Source of the DNA: Citromicrobium sp. JLT1363
Lineage (GTDB): Bacteria; Pseudomonadota; Alphaproteobacteria; Sphingomonadales; Sphingomonadaceae
Assembly: GCF_000186705.1 (NCBI RefSeq)
Contig: NZ_AEUE01000001.1
Span: forward strand, 310,001 to 374,000
Length of the DNA stretch: 64,000 nt
Direction: 5' to 3'
Positions 37,898 through 45,849 of this stretch are shown in pieces. The first letter of the stretch is position 1, and the number at the start of each line of letters is the position of its first letter. The notes beneath the pieces are model-generated. The model was not told where the DNA came from, made no database searches, and was given only the letters and a program-made list of their open reading frames with translations. A program made the translations under genes and the position numbers.

Positions 37898-38770
37898 CTA
37901 CTTGTACGTCTTGATGATCGCCGAGAAATCGAGGCCGTCATTGCCCGCGCCCGCGAAATCCTCGTACAGGCTCGCCGCGCGTGCGCCCAGCGGAACGCCC
38001 GCGTCGACCTCTTCCGCGGCCGCCATCGCGAGGCGCAGGTCCTTGAGCATCAGCGCGGTCGCGAAGCCGCCCTGGTAGTCGCGGTCGGCGGGGCTTTCGA
38101 CGCCGACGCCCGGGAGCGGGGTATAGGCGTTGAGCGACCAGCAATAGCCGCTCGACTGCGACGAAATCTCGTAAAACTTCTGCGGATCGAGGCCCAGCTT
38201 CTTCGCCATCTGCATCGCTTCGGCGACGCCGATCATGCTGATCGCGAGCAGCATGTTGTTGCAGATCTTCGCGGTCTGGCCCGCGCCCGCGTCGCCCGCG
38301 TGGATCACCGCCTTGCCCATGCCTTCGAGGATCGGCTTGGCCGCCGCGAAGGCCTCTTCGCTGCCGCCAACCATGAAGGTCAGCGTGCCGCCGTCCGCCG
38401 CCGCGATCCCGCCGCTGACCGGCGCATCGACCATCTTGTAGCCCTTGGCGGTGGCCATCTCGCTCACTTCCTTGGCTGTGGCGACGTCGATGGTCGAGCA
38501 GTCGAGCAGCGCGGCACCTTCGGGCGCGTGGCCGATCACGGCGTCCGAATAGACCGACTTCACGATTGCCCCATTGGGCAGCATCGAGACCACCGCATCG
38601 ACGCCCTGCACCGCTTCCTTCGCGTCGGTGAAGGTCTCGCAGCCATTGCTCTTGGCCTTGGCGAGCGCGTCTTCGGACAGGTCGAACGCGCGCACTTCGT
38701 GGCCGTTCTTGACCAGGTTCGCGGCCATCCCGCCGCCCATGTTGCCGAGGCCGATAAAGGCGATTTTCAT
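37898..38770 (-). CDS. mmsB: 3-hydroxyisobutyrate dehydrogenase
   Basis: 290 residues. It oxidises 3-hydroxyisobutyrate to methylmalonate semialdehyde with NAD+ in valine breakdown. The Rossmann motif FIGLGNMGGGMA is at residues 5-16, the substrate-binding DAPVSGGIAAADGGTL near 120, and the catalytic Lys lies in the GQTAKICNN block (about 172). The ATG at 38770 overlaps the stop of a small membrane-protein gene by 4 nt. It belongs with the ECH, hydrolase, acyl-CoA dehydrogenase and mmsA genes on the same strand. Confidence 0.95.
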   Translation of the reverse strand: MKIAFIGLGNMGGGMAANLVKNGHEVRAFDLSEDALAKAKSNGCETFTDAKEAVQGVDAVVSMLPNGAIVKSVYSDAVIGHAPEGAALLDCSTIDVATAKEVSEMATAKGYKMVDAPVSGGIAAADGGTLTFMVGGSEEAFAAAKPILEGMGKAVIHAGDAGAGQTAKICNNMLLAISMIGVAEAMQMAKKLGLDPQKFYEISSQSSGYCWSLNAYTPLPGVGVESPADRDYQGGFATALMLKDLRLAMAAAEEVDAGVPLGARAASLYEDFAGAGNDGLDFSAIIKTYK

Positions 38771-39036
38771 ATTGCACCTGCTTCTTCGAGGAGACCGTAT
38801 ACACTGAAGCTAGTCAGCAGCACTCCGAAGAGTAGCGACATGACCAACTGAAAATAATGGAGCCATTTGTCGAAGGCTGTGCGGGGTTCTGGCTCCTCCC
38901 CCGCGACCTTCAGTATCGCAGCTTCAGCGACGCTGATCGAACCACCATCTCGATACTTCCAGAGCCGTGAGGCCATCCAGAGGAAGAACAGACCGCCAAT
39001 CAATAAGACCAGTCCAAAGATTACCGCCCCTTCCAT
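38767..39036 (-). CDS. Small two-helix membrane protein in the valine operon
   Basis: 89 residues with two hydrophobic segments (about 4-24 and 64-84) separated by a charged loop. It overlaps mmsB by 4 nt at its end and the enoyl-CoA hydratase gene by 16 nt at its start, so it is translationally stitched into the operon. Its sequence is visibly poorer in G+C (near half) than the flanking genes. No family recognised; the role may be in the membrane and unrelated to valine breakdown. Confidence 0.6.
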   Translation of the reverse strand: MEGAVIFGLVLLIGGLFFLWMASRLWKYRDGGSISVAEAAILKVAGEEPEPRTAFDKWLHYFQLVMSLLFGVLLTSFSVYGLLEEAGAI

Positions 39037-39803
39037 TCACCATCCCTCTTTTCGATGAAGGCTTTCATGCCCTCGGACTTGTCCTCGGTCGCGGTGAGGA
39101 TCTGGAACAGGCGGCGTTCGTGGAGCACGCCCTGGCCGAGGAAGGTCTCGTAGGCGGCGTTGACCATTTCCTTGTTCACCATCGCGGCCATCGGCGGCAT
39201 CCCGGCGATCGTTGCGGCGGTGGTGCGCGCCTCGTCCATCAGCGTGTCATGCGGCACGACGCGCGCGACGAGGCCGCTGCGCTCGGCTTCCTCGGCGTCC
39301 ATCATCCGGCCGGTCAGGCACATTTCCATCGCCTTGGCCTTGCCGACCGCGCGGGTGAGCCGCTGCGATCCGCCCATGCCCGGCGCGACGCCCAGCTTGA
39401 TTTCGGGCTGGCCGAACTTCGCCTTGTCGCTCGCAATGATGAAGTCGGCCATCATCGCAAGCTCGCACCCGCCGCCCAGCGCGAAGCCGTTGACCGCCGC
39501 GATCCACGGCTTGCGCACCGCCTCGACGATGTGGCTGGTCCACTTGGCGAAGAAGTCCTGCAGATAGAAATCCGCCGCGTCCTTCTCGCTCATTTCCTTG
39601 ATGTCCGCGCCTGCTGCGAAGGCCTTGTCGCCCGATCCGGTCAGGATCGCGCACAGCTGGCTGTCGTCGTTCTGGTAGGCGGCGAAAGCCTCGATCAGCT
39701 CGTCGAGCACCACGCTGGAGAGCGCATTGAGCGCCTGCGGGCGGTTGAGCGTGATGGTGGTGACGGCACCGTCGGTCTGCGTGGTGATGGTTTCGTAGGC
39801 CAT
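39021..39803 (-). CDS. Enoyl-CoA hydratase
   Basis: 260 residues of the crotonase family. The oxyanion hole region [10 protein letters not shown] and the [13 protein letters not shown] block are visible, with a [18 protein letters not shown] stretch carrying the catalytic Glu. It should hydrate methacrylyl-CoA in valine degradation, or crotonyl-CoA-like esters more generally. It lies 122 nt from the HIBYL-CoA hydrolase gene across a palindromic repeat, and overlaps the small membrane gene. Confidence 0.92.
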   Translation of the reverse strand: MAYETITTQTDGAVTTITLNRPQALNALSSVVLDELIEAFAAYQNDDSQLCAILTGSGDKAFAAGADIKEMSEKDAADFYLQDFFAKWTSHIVEAVRKPWIAAVNGFALGGGCELAMMADFIIASDKAKFGQPEIKLGVAPGMGGSQRLTRAVGKAKAMEMCLTGRMMDAEEAERSGLVARVVPHDTLMDEARTTAATIAGMPPMAAMVNKEMVNAAYETFLGQGVLHERRLFQILTATEDKSEGMKAFIEKRDGEWKGR

Positions 39804-39820
39804 TCAGGGCTCCTCAAATT

Positions 39821-39911
39821 CGTCACCCTGAACTTGTTTCAGGGTCCAGTCTTCGATCCGTACCGTCTGCCCGAGAGGCGGGCTGGATGCTGAAACGAGT
39901 TCAGCATGACG
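39821..39911. repeat. Palindromic repeat between ECH and HIBYL-CoA hydrolase genes
   Basis: The left arm CGTCACCCTGAACTTGTTTC (continuing to 39849) is complementary, with a few mismatches, to the right arm CTGGATGCTGAAACGAGTTC (39883-39911). The middle is a short spacer. The 'GCTGAAACGAGTTCAGCATGACG' type of arm, here in two variants, occurs as dispersed palindromes in sphingomonads. It splits the valine genes and could cause mRNA processing between them. Confidence 0.8.
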
Positions 39912-39925
39912 GTCTTGCCAAAGGA

Positions 39926-40975
39926 TCAGCTCAGCGGCGTCCACTCCTCGCCCTCGGGCAGGACGGCGAAGATCGCCTCGATCTGTTCGTCGGTTACGCC
40001 TTCGGGCGTGGCGGGGTTCCACTGCGGGTCGCCGGTCTTGTCGACGATCACCGCGCGGACGCCTTCCGCGAAATCGTGGCTGACGAGCACGCGGCTGCCG
40101 ATGCGGTATTCCATCCGCATCTCGTCGGCGAAGCTGCCCAGCGTCAGGCTGTCCGCCAGCTGGCGCAGCGCGACCTTGCAGCTCTGCGGGCTCTTGGTGC
40201 GCAGCGTCTTGAGTTCCTTCGCGGCCCACTCGGAATCGTCGGCCTCGAGCGCGGCGAGGATCTCCTCCAGCGTGCGGCCTGCGAACAGCCGGTCGATATT
40301 CTCGCGGTTGGCGAGGATGCGCGCCTCGGGCGGCGTTTCTGATGCCTCGTCGAGGATCGCCTGGATATTGGCCGGATCGTCGATGATCGCGGCCTTCACG
40401 CGCGCCAGCTTCTCGCTCGCGATGTAGTGCGTGGCGAGGCCGATGGCGTGGCACTCCGCCCCGTCGAGCCGCGCGCCGGTCAGCGCGAGGAACTTGCCCG
40501 TCTGGCCCGGCAGGCGGCTGAGATACCAGCCGCCGCCGACATCGGGAAACAGGCCGATCCCCGTCTCGGGCATGGCGAACTTCGTGTTCTCGGTCGCGAC
40601 GCGGTAGCTCGCGGGCTGACTGATGCCGACCCCGCCGCCCATCGTGATCCCATCCATGAAGGCGACCACCGGCTTCTTGTAAGTGAACAGCTGGTGGTTG
40701 AGCTGGTACTCGGCGTGGAAGAATTCGCGGCCCGTCTTACCCTCGTCATTCAGCGCCGAGTTGCGCAGCATGGCGATATCGCCGCCCGCGCAAAACCCGC
40801 GCCCTTCGGCATGGTCGATCATCACCGCAGCGATGCCATCGTGGCTGGCCCACTCGGTCAGCGCCTCGGCCATCGCGACGCACATCTCGGTGGTCAGCGC
40901 ATGGATCGCCTTGGGGCGGTTCAATGAGATATGGCCCACGTTCTGGTGGGCGTGGATGTTGAGCTGGTCGGTCAT
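39926..40975 (-). CDS. 3-hydroxyisobutyryl-CoA hydrolase-like enoyl-CoA hydratase/isomerase
   Basis: 349 residues, longer than normal crotonases and typical of HIBYL-CoA hydrolase. The core GFCAGGDIAML, MDGITMGGGVGIS and MPETGIGLFPDVGGGWYLSRL blocks match that subgroup. It removes CoA from 3-hydroxyisobutyryl-CoA in valine breakdown. The ATG at 40975 overlaps the VOC stop by 4 nt, so the two are coupled. It is upstream of the ECH gene across a palindromic repeat. Confidence 0.9.
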   Translation of the reverse strand: MTDQLNIHAHQNVGHISLNRPKAIHALTTEMCVAMAEALTEWASHDGIAAVMIDHAEGRGFCAGGDIAMLRNSALNDEGKTGREFFHAEYQLNHQLFTYKKPVVAFMDGITMGGGVGISQPASYRVATENTKFAMPETGIGLFPDVGGGWYLSRLPGQTGKFLALTGARLDGAECHAIGLATHYIASEKLARVKAAIIDDPANIQAILDEASETPPEARILANRENIDRLFAGRTLEEILAALEADDSEWAAKELKTLRTKSPQSCKVALRQLADSLTLGSFADEMRMEYRIGSRVLVSHDFAEGVRAVIVDKTGDPQWNPATPEGVTDEQIEAIFAVLPEGEEWTPLS

Positions 40976-41361
40976 GCCGCGTCCTTGTGTTCGATGAGAT
41001 CCCAGCGGTTGCCCCACGGATCGTTGAAAACCGCGACGGTGCCATAGGTCTCTTCGCGCGGTGCTTCGGTGAATTCGACGCCCCATTGCGCCATGCGACG
41101 ATGGTCGGTCGCGAAGTCATCGGACTGGAGGAACCAGCCGACGCGCCCGCCTGCCTGATGGCCGATCGCCGCAGTCTGTTCGTCGTTTGCGGCGCGCGCG
41201 AGCAACAGTTTCCCGCCGCTTGCCCCTGCTACCACCACCCAGCGCTTGCCGCCGCCCAGATCGCTGTCTTCCTCGACCGCGAAATCGAGCGCGTCACGGA
41301 AGAAAGCGATCGCCTCGTCGTAATCGGGGACGAGGAAGGTGGTCATGGCAAGGCCGGTCAC
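40972..41361 (-). CDS. VOC-superfamily protein in the valine operon
   Basis: 129 residues, a glyoxalase-fold domain (TTFLVPDYDEAIAFFRDALDF, GGRVGWFLQSDD, FNDPWGNRWDLIEH). It starts with a GTG at 41361 that overlaps the acyl-CoA dehydrogenase stop by 4 nt (GTGA), or an ATG at 41346; coupling favours the former. Its stop overlaps the hydrolase start. The tight fit indicates a role in the same pathway, perhaps clearing a reactive intermediate, but no substrate can be read from sequence. Confidence 0.82.
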   Translation of the reverse strand: MTGLAMTTFLVPDYDEAIAFFRDALDFAVEEDSDLGGGKRWVVVAGASGGKLLLARAANDEQTAAIGHQAGGRVGWFLQSDDFATDHRRMAQWGVEFTEAPREETYGTVAVFNDPWGNRWDLIEHKDAA

Positions 41362-42503
41362 TGCCGCAGCAGATCCCGGCCCACGATCATCCGCATCACC
41401 TGGTTGGTGCCTTCGAGGATCGAGTGCACGCGCAGGTCGCGCCAGTAGCGTTCGATCGGGTAGTCCTTGAGATAGCCGTAGCCGCCGAACAGCTGCAGCG
41501 CGTCGTTGACGACCTTGCTGCCATTGTCGGTCGCCAGTCGCTTGGCCATCGCGGAGAAGCGCGACTTGTCGGGCGCGTTGTCGGTGACTTTCGCCGCCGC
41601 GAGATAGAGCAGCGCGCGCGCCGCCTCCAGATCGGTCGCCATGTCGGCGAGCATGAACTGCGTGTTCTGGAAGTCGGCAATCTGCTGATCGAACTGCTGG
41701 CGTTCCTTGGTGTATTTCACCGCCTCGTCGAGGCAGCGCTGCGCCCCGCCGAGCGAGCAGGCGCCGATGTTCAGCCGCCCGCCGTCGAGACCCATCATCG
41801 CGAAGCGGAAGCCTTCGCCTTCGTCGCCCACCCGGTTCTCCACCGGCACGCGCGCATCCTCGAAGATGACCTGCGCGGTCGGGCTGGCATTCCAGCCGAG
41901 CTTCTTCTCGGGCGCGCCGAAGCTGACGCCGGGCGTATCCTTGTCGACCACCAGGCAGGTGATGCCCTTGGTCTTGTGATCGCCCGTGCGGACCATCGTG
42001 ACGTAGACGTCGTTCACGCCGCCGCCCGAGATGAACTGCTTGGTGCCGTTGAGCACATAGTGGTCGCCATCGAGCACCGCCTGCGTCTTCAGCCCCGCCG
42101 CGTCCGACCCGCTGCCCGGTTCGGTGAGGCAGTAGGAAGCAAGCTTTTCCATCGTCACCAGCTGGGGAAGGTACTTCTCCTTCACGCCCGCCCCGCCGAA
42201 GCGGTCGATCATCCAGCTGGCCATGTTGTGGATTGAGATGAACGCGCTGGTGGTGGGGCAGCCATAGGCCATTGCCTCCATGATCAGCGCAGCTTCAAGG
42301 CGGCCGAGGCCGATCCCGCCCGATTCCTCGGACACGTAGATCGCGCCGAAGCCGAGTTCGGCGGTCTGCTTGATCGTGTCGACGGGGAAGATCTTCTCCT
42401 CGTCCCACTTGCCCGCGTGAGGCGTGATGTTGTCGGCGGTGAACCGCTGCGCCATGTCCTGGATCGCGAGCTGGTCTTCTGAGAGCTGAAATTGTCCGGT
42501 CAT
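41358..42503 (-). CDS. Isobutyryl-CoA dehydrogenase-like acyl-CoA dehydrogenase
   Basis: 381 residues, FAD-dependent acyl-CoA dehydrogenase. Motifs are YCLTEPGSGSDAAGLKTQA, GVNDVYVTMVRTG, QLFGGYGYLKDYPIERYWRD and the C-terminal ILEGTNQVMR with the likely catalytic Glu. With the hydratase, hydrolase, mmsB and mmsA genes around it, isobutyryl-CoA (valine) is the best substrate guess; short branched-chain or 2-methylbutyryl-CoA is the alternative. The ATG at 42503 gives the family length. It is the first gene of the operon that continues with VOC and hydrolase. Confidence 0.9.
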   Translation of the reverse strand: MTGQFQLSEDQLAIQDMAQRFTADNITPHAGKWDEEKIFPVDTIKQTAELGFGAIYVSEESGGIGLGRLEAALIMEAMAYGCPTTSAFISIHNMASWMIDRFGGAGVKEKYLPQLVTMEKLASYCLTEPGSGSDAAGLKTQAVLDGDHYVLNGTKQFISGGGVNDVYVTMVRTGDHKTKGITCLVVDKDTPGVSFGAPEKKLGWNASPTAQVIFEDARVPVENRVGDEGEGFRFAMMGLDGGRLNIGACSLGGAQRCLDEAVKYTKERQQFDQQIADFQNTQFMLADMATDLEAARALLYLAAAKVTDNAPDKSRFSAMAKRLATDNGSKVVNDALQLFGGYGYLKDYPIERYWRDLRVHSILEGTNQVMRMIVGRDLLRQ

Positions 42504-42582
42504 GGCCTGCGGCCTAGCCCCGCCAGCCGGGCAAGAAAAGGGGGCGCGCGAGAGCGCAGGGGCGAACCCTGCCCGGGCCGGG

Positions 42583-43185
42583 TCAGGACGAAGGGTCGGT
42601 CCGTTCCGCAGGGCAGCGGCGGCGCGTCGTGCCCGGGCCCGATTGCGAGACTTCGCGCACTGCAAGCTGCTCGCGATTCTCGCCCAGGTTCATGGCGTAC
42701 TGACTGGTCCAGCTTTCGCCTTCGCCTTCCATGGCCAGGCTCAGAACGATGCCGGGCCGCCCGCGTCGCACGGCGGTGACCTCGCCCTGCGATTCGTAGA
42801 AGGTGATCGTGCCCGGCCGGATGGTCATGAACATCTCCGATTCGGGCGAGCACGGGCCGTCGGGGGCATCCCACTGGCCGAGAAAGCGTGCCGGGATCGC
42901 GGTGAGCGCGGCGCGATCCTCTGCCACGTCGCCCGCCGGAACGTCGGGCAGGTTGTACAGCGTGGGCTCGGGCGCCGGGCTCTCGCCGTCCTCGGGCGCG
43001 GCGGGAGTGGCGCCATCCGCGGCTTCGGTCGGAGAAGGCGCAGGCGTCATCTCGCTCGCGGCGATGTCGATTTCCTCGCCGTCGATCGCGGCCGTCGTCT
43101 GCTGGGCAGACGGCGCGGGCGCCTGGGTATCGCATGCGCTCAACAGGCTCATGCATGCCAGCACAGTTACAGCCGTGATTCTCAT
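42583..43185 (-). CDS. Hypothetical lipoprotein A (one copy of a shared module)
   Basis: 200 residues. The lipobox LLSAC places Cys18, then a Pro/Ala/Glu-rich linker (about 20-80) leads to a domain beginning IPARFLGQWDAPDGPC. The same IPAxxxGxW core occurs in the two other lipoproteins of this cluster (43276-44082, 45282-45827), so the three are paralogues by module. Function unknown. Minus strand, 80 nt upstream of the acyl-CoA dehydrogenase start, but with no evident shared role. Confidence 0.75.
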   Translation of the reverse strand: MRITAVTVLACMSLLSACDTQAPAPSAQQTTAAIDGEEIDIAASEMTPAPSPTEAADGATPAAPEDGESPAPEPTLYNLPDVPAGDVAEDRAALTAIPARFLGQWDAPDGPCSPESEMFMTIRPGTITFYESQGEVTAVRRGRPGIVLSLAMEGEGESWTSQYAMNLGENREQLAVREVSQSGPGTTRRRCPAERTDPSS

Positions 43186-43275
43186 GCGCCGTCTCCCTGT
43201 CCCGAACCGCGCGATACGGACCTTCTACCGCAATCCGCCCGAGTTAGCGATAGGCCTGTCCGGGCGGCGTGGGCG

Positions 43276-44082
43276 TCAGCACCGGTTGTAGTCGAACGGC
43301 TCCATCCCATCGAAGAGCTCGCTCAGGCGCTCGCCGTCGTCCGAAAGCTCGATCTCGTGGCTTACGGGTTCGGTGGTCGGTTTACCGTTTTCGACATACC
43401 GGCCTTCAACCGCGATCGTGTTCGCGCTGACCCGGCGAACGCTGGAGATTTCGACCCGTCCGGACCCGTAGTAGACGATGCGGTTCGCGGTGATCGTCAT
43501 ATCCTGCCCGGAGTTTTCTCGGGCGCAGGCCATGTGATCGCCTTCCCCGCCCCAGGTCCCTCGATAGCGTGCCGGGATGGTGTTGAGCGCCGCCTGATCC
43601 GGGCGGGCGGCGGTTGCGCTTTCACCGTCGCATCGCACGAAGTTGGTTGAGGACATCTGCGGGGCGAACAGGGTCATGCCATTCCCGTTGCCGTTCAGCG
43701 CAAGGCCGAAGCGCTGGTCCGCATCGGGCGCGTTCGGATCGGGTTCGCCCAGCAGCTCCACCGTATTGGCGTTGATGATCCTCACGTCGACCACGCGGTT
43801 GCGCTCGCCATCCCAGGCGCTGGTCCAGTTTTCGCCGACCACATAGCGAGGCTCGCCAGGCGTGCAGCTGTCGGACGCGCGCATGTCCCACGATCCGCGG
43901 AAGTCCGCCGGAATGGAAACGGAGGGTTCGTCCCCCTTCGCATCGCTCGTCTGTTCACCCTGGGCCGGGGCCTGCGCTTTGCCAGCGTCCCCGGTTTCGG
44001 CTGCTTCGGTATCGCTGGCAGATGCGCCGCAACCGGCGAGCGCAAGCAGGGTTGCCGACGCGATGGCGAAGATCTTCCGCAT
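43276..44082 (-). CDS. Hypothetical lipoprotein B (two copies of the shared module)
   Basis: 268 residues. Cys18 is in LALAGCGAS; a short acidic linker follows. Two copies of the IPAxxxGxW module are visible: IPADFRGSWDMRASDSC (about 57) and IPARYRGTWGGEGDHMAC (about 160), each followed by a pattern of short beta strands such as INANTVELLGE and VSANTIAVEGRY. This internal duplication makes it the largest member. The ATG at 44082 starts the frame used here; a longer frame upstream exists but its residues do not fit a signal peptide. Confidence 0.75.
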   Translation of the reverse strand: MRKIFAIASATLLALAGCGASASDTEAAETGDAGKAQAPAQGEQTSDAKGDEPSVSIPADFRGSWDMRASDSCTPGEPRYVVGENWTSAWDGERNRVVDVRIINANTVELLGEPDPNAPDADQRFGLALNGNGNGMTLFAPQMSSTNFVRCDGESATAARPDQAALNTIPARYRGTWGGEGDHMACARENSGQDMTITANRIVYYGSGRVEISSVRRVSANTIAVEGRYVENGKPTTEPVSHEIELSDDGERLSELFDGMEPFDYNRC

Positions 44083-44253
44083 GATTTCCCCCTCTTGTGC
44101 AGGCTGCGGCCTACTGACCGTCAGCCCGATCCTCACGGCAGGCTAGCAAGAAAGGCCGGAATTCACAAAACCCGGCGGGCACCCGCGCTTGCGCGCGACG
44201 CCACCGGTTCAGTCTGCGTTGTTGGCGGACCTTCCCAGTACGCGGGCGTCGAA

Positions 44254-45177
44254 TCATTCCTGCGCGAGATCGGTGTTGTTGCCGCGATACCACCGCGGGG
44301 CGGGCACACCTTCTTGCCATGCCACCTGCTCTGTCAGCGTACCTTGCGCAAAGGGCGTATCGTAGGTGGCCGCGTCCGCCGCGATGGGATCGGCGAAAGC
44401 TTCGTCCGCGCTCACGATGGTCCACCCTTTCGCGCGCAGCGCCCGCACCAGATCGTCGATCCACATGGCCGCGATGTCCGTTTCGTGCAGCAGCAGGACA
44501 TGGACGGGCGAGCGGCCCCATGCCTGCCGCGCGATACCCTCGTAGAATTCGGCGGCCTCGACATGGGCCTCCACATAGAGGTCGCGCAGCGCGTCACGGT
44601 CGACCGGGGTGCCCGCCGCCACCGCCTTCTTGGCCGCAGCTTCGTAGAACCAGTCGCTCGCATCGATCGTCGCATAGGCGTTGAGCAGACCGCGTTCGGC
44701 CAGCGCGGCGCGCATGGCATCGCGCTTCGGCTTGTCGCGGCTGCCTTCGTCCAGATACGGGTAGCGGAACCAGGGGCGATAGCCGTCCTGCCCGCGCAGC
44801 CAGCTCTCCGCCGCGTCCAGATCGGCAAGATAGGCCTCCAGTCCGACCTGCGAGAGACGCGGATGGGTGGCAGTGTGATTGGCAATGACGTGGCCTGCCG
44901 CGACATAGGCAGCGATGCGATCTTTCGCGCCCTCGCGCTGCGTGATCCGGCCCGGGTTGAGGAAGAAGGCGGCCTGATCGACGCCCGCGCGTTCGAGATT
45001 GGCGAGCAGCAGGAGCGTGCGATCGTCTTCCTCCAGCCAGGGGCCGGGCGCGCGCGGAACATCGTCGAAGGTGATCGCTACGCGCTTTTCGCCCCCGGGC
45101 GTCTCTTGCGCGCTGACGGTGGCCGTGGCGAAAAGCGCCGCGATGGCCAGCACCGCCACATGAAAGAAGCTCATCAT
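44254..45177 (-). CDS. Exported NodB-type polysaccharide deacetylase
   Basis: 307 residues with a signal peptide (about 1-23, VSA/Q). The NodB fold shows TFDD (Asp38 and Asp39) at motif 1, ANHTATHPRLSQ (metal-binding His pair) at motif 2, and WFRYPYLDEG at motif 3. These enzymes remove N- or O-acetyl groups from chitin, peptidoglycan or exopolysaccharide in the periplasm or outside. GGAGGG precedes the ATG at 45177. It is placed between paralogous lipoproteins, which may share a surface or envelope role. Target polymer unknown. Confidence 0.9.
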   Translation of the reverse strand: MMSFFHVAVLAIAALFATATVSAQETPGGEKRVAITFDDVPRAPGPWLEEDDRTLLLLANLERAGVDQAAFFLNPGRITQREGAKDRIAAYVAAGHVIANHTATHPRLSQVGLEAYLADLDAAESWLRGQDGYRPWFRYPYLDEGSRDKPKRDAMRAALAERGLLNAYATIDASDWFYEAAAKKAVAAGTPVDRDALRDLYVEAHVEAAEFYEGIARQAWGRSPVHVLLLHETDIAAMWIDDLVRALRAKGWTIVSADEAFADPIAADAATYDTPFAQGTLTEQVAWQEGVPAPRWYRGNNTDLAQE

Positions 45178-45281
45178 TCCAGTCCCTCCAGACCCGATAC
45201 AAGGGGGAGGGCTAATGCGATTGCCTGCTGGGGAGAAGGCTGCTGCCGGCAACGTGCCGCGAAGCCGAAACGTCCTGGCGC

Positions 45282-45827
45282 TTAACCGCTCGGGCAGCGG
45301 CGGTAGGTCACGGTGCCGCGCTCGCCTGCGTCGAAGTTTTCGACCGTCAGCGTTTTGGCCACGGGATCGACCCGGAATTCCAGCTCGTCGCGCGTGGGTT
45401 CGTCGGCATAGGTGGTGTCGAACAGCGCGCGGATGTGGCCCGGTTCGCGGGCCGAGACGGAGATGAAGCGGCCGCCCGTTTCGAAGAAGGAATAGCTGTC
45501 CTCGCGCACCGTGAGCACCTTGCCAATGTTCGCGCTCTCATAGCCGTCGCATTCTTCGCGCGTGACGGCATCGCCATCGGTCGCGCGCCATTTCCCGCGG
45601 ATCGCCACGGGGAAGGTCTGCGCGAAGGCGGAAGGCTCCTCCGCCTCTCCCCCATCGTAACCGATGGGCGGGCCGGCTCCATCGCCGATCCCGCCATCGG
45701 GTTCGACGGGGATCGCGGTTTCGGTAGGGGCCGGTTCGGTCGGCTCATCCGGCGCGGGCGTACAGGCGCTGGCGAGCAGGGCCAGCGGAAGCGCGGCGCA
45801 AAGGGGGGCGAGTGTGTTCATGTCCAT
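45282..45827 (-). CDS. Hypothetical lipoprotein C (one copy of the shared module)
   Basis: 181 residues. Cys22 is in LLASAC, then a Pro/Glu-rich linker and a domain beginning FPVAIRGKWRATDGDAV that matches the IPAxxxGxW module of lipoproteins A and B in position and in the following beta pattern. It ends TVTYRRCPSG. The start may be ATG 45827 or ATG 45821. It follows mmsA by 22 nt on the same strand but is unlikely to take part in valine breakdown. Confidence 0.75.
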   Translation of the reverse strand: MDMNTLAPLCAALPLALLASACTPAPDEPTEPAPTETAIPVEPDGGIGDGAGPPIGYDGGEAEEPSAFAQTFPVAIRGKWRATDGDAVTREECDGYESANIGKVLTVREDSYSFFETGGRFISVSAREPGHIRALFDTTYADEPTRDELEFRVDPVAKTLTVENFDAGERGTVTYRRCPSG

Positions 45828-45849
45828 CCCAATGCGCCGCAACCCGGTT

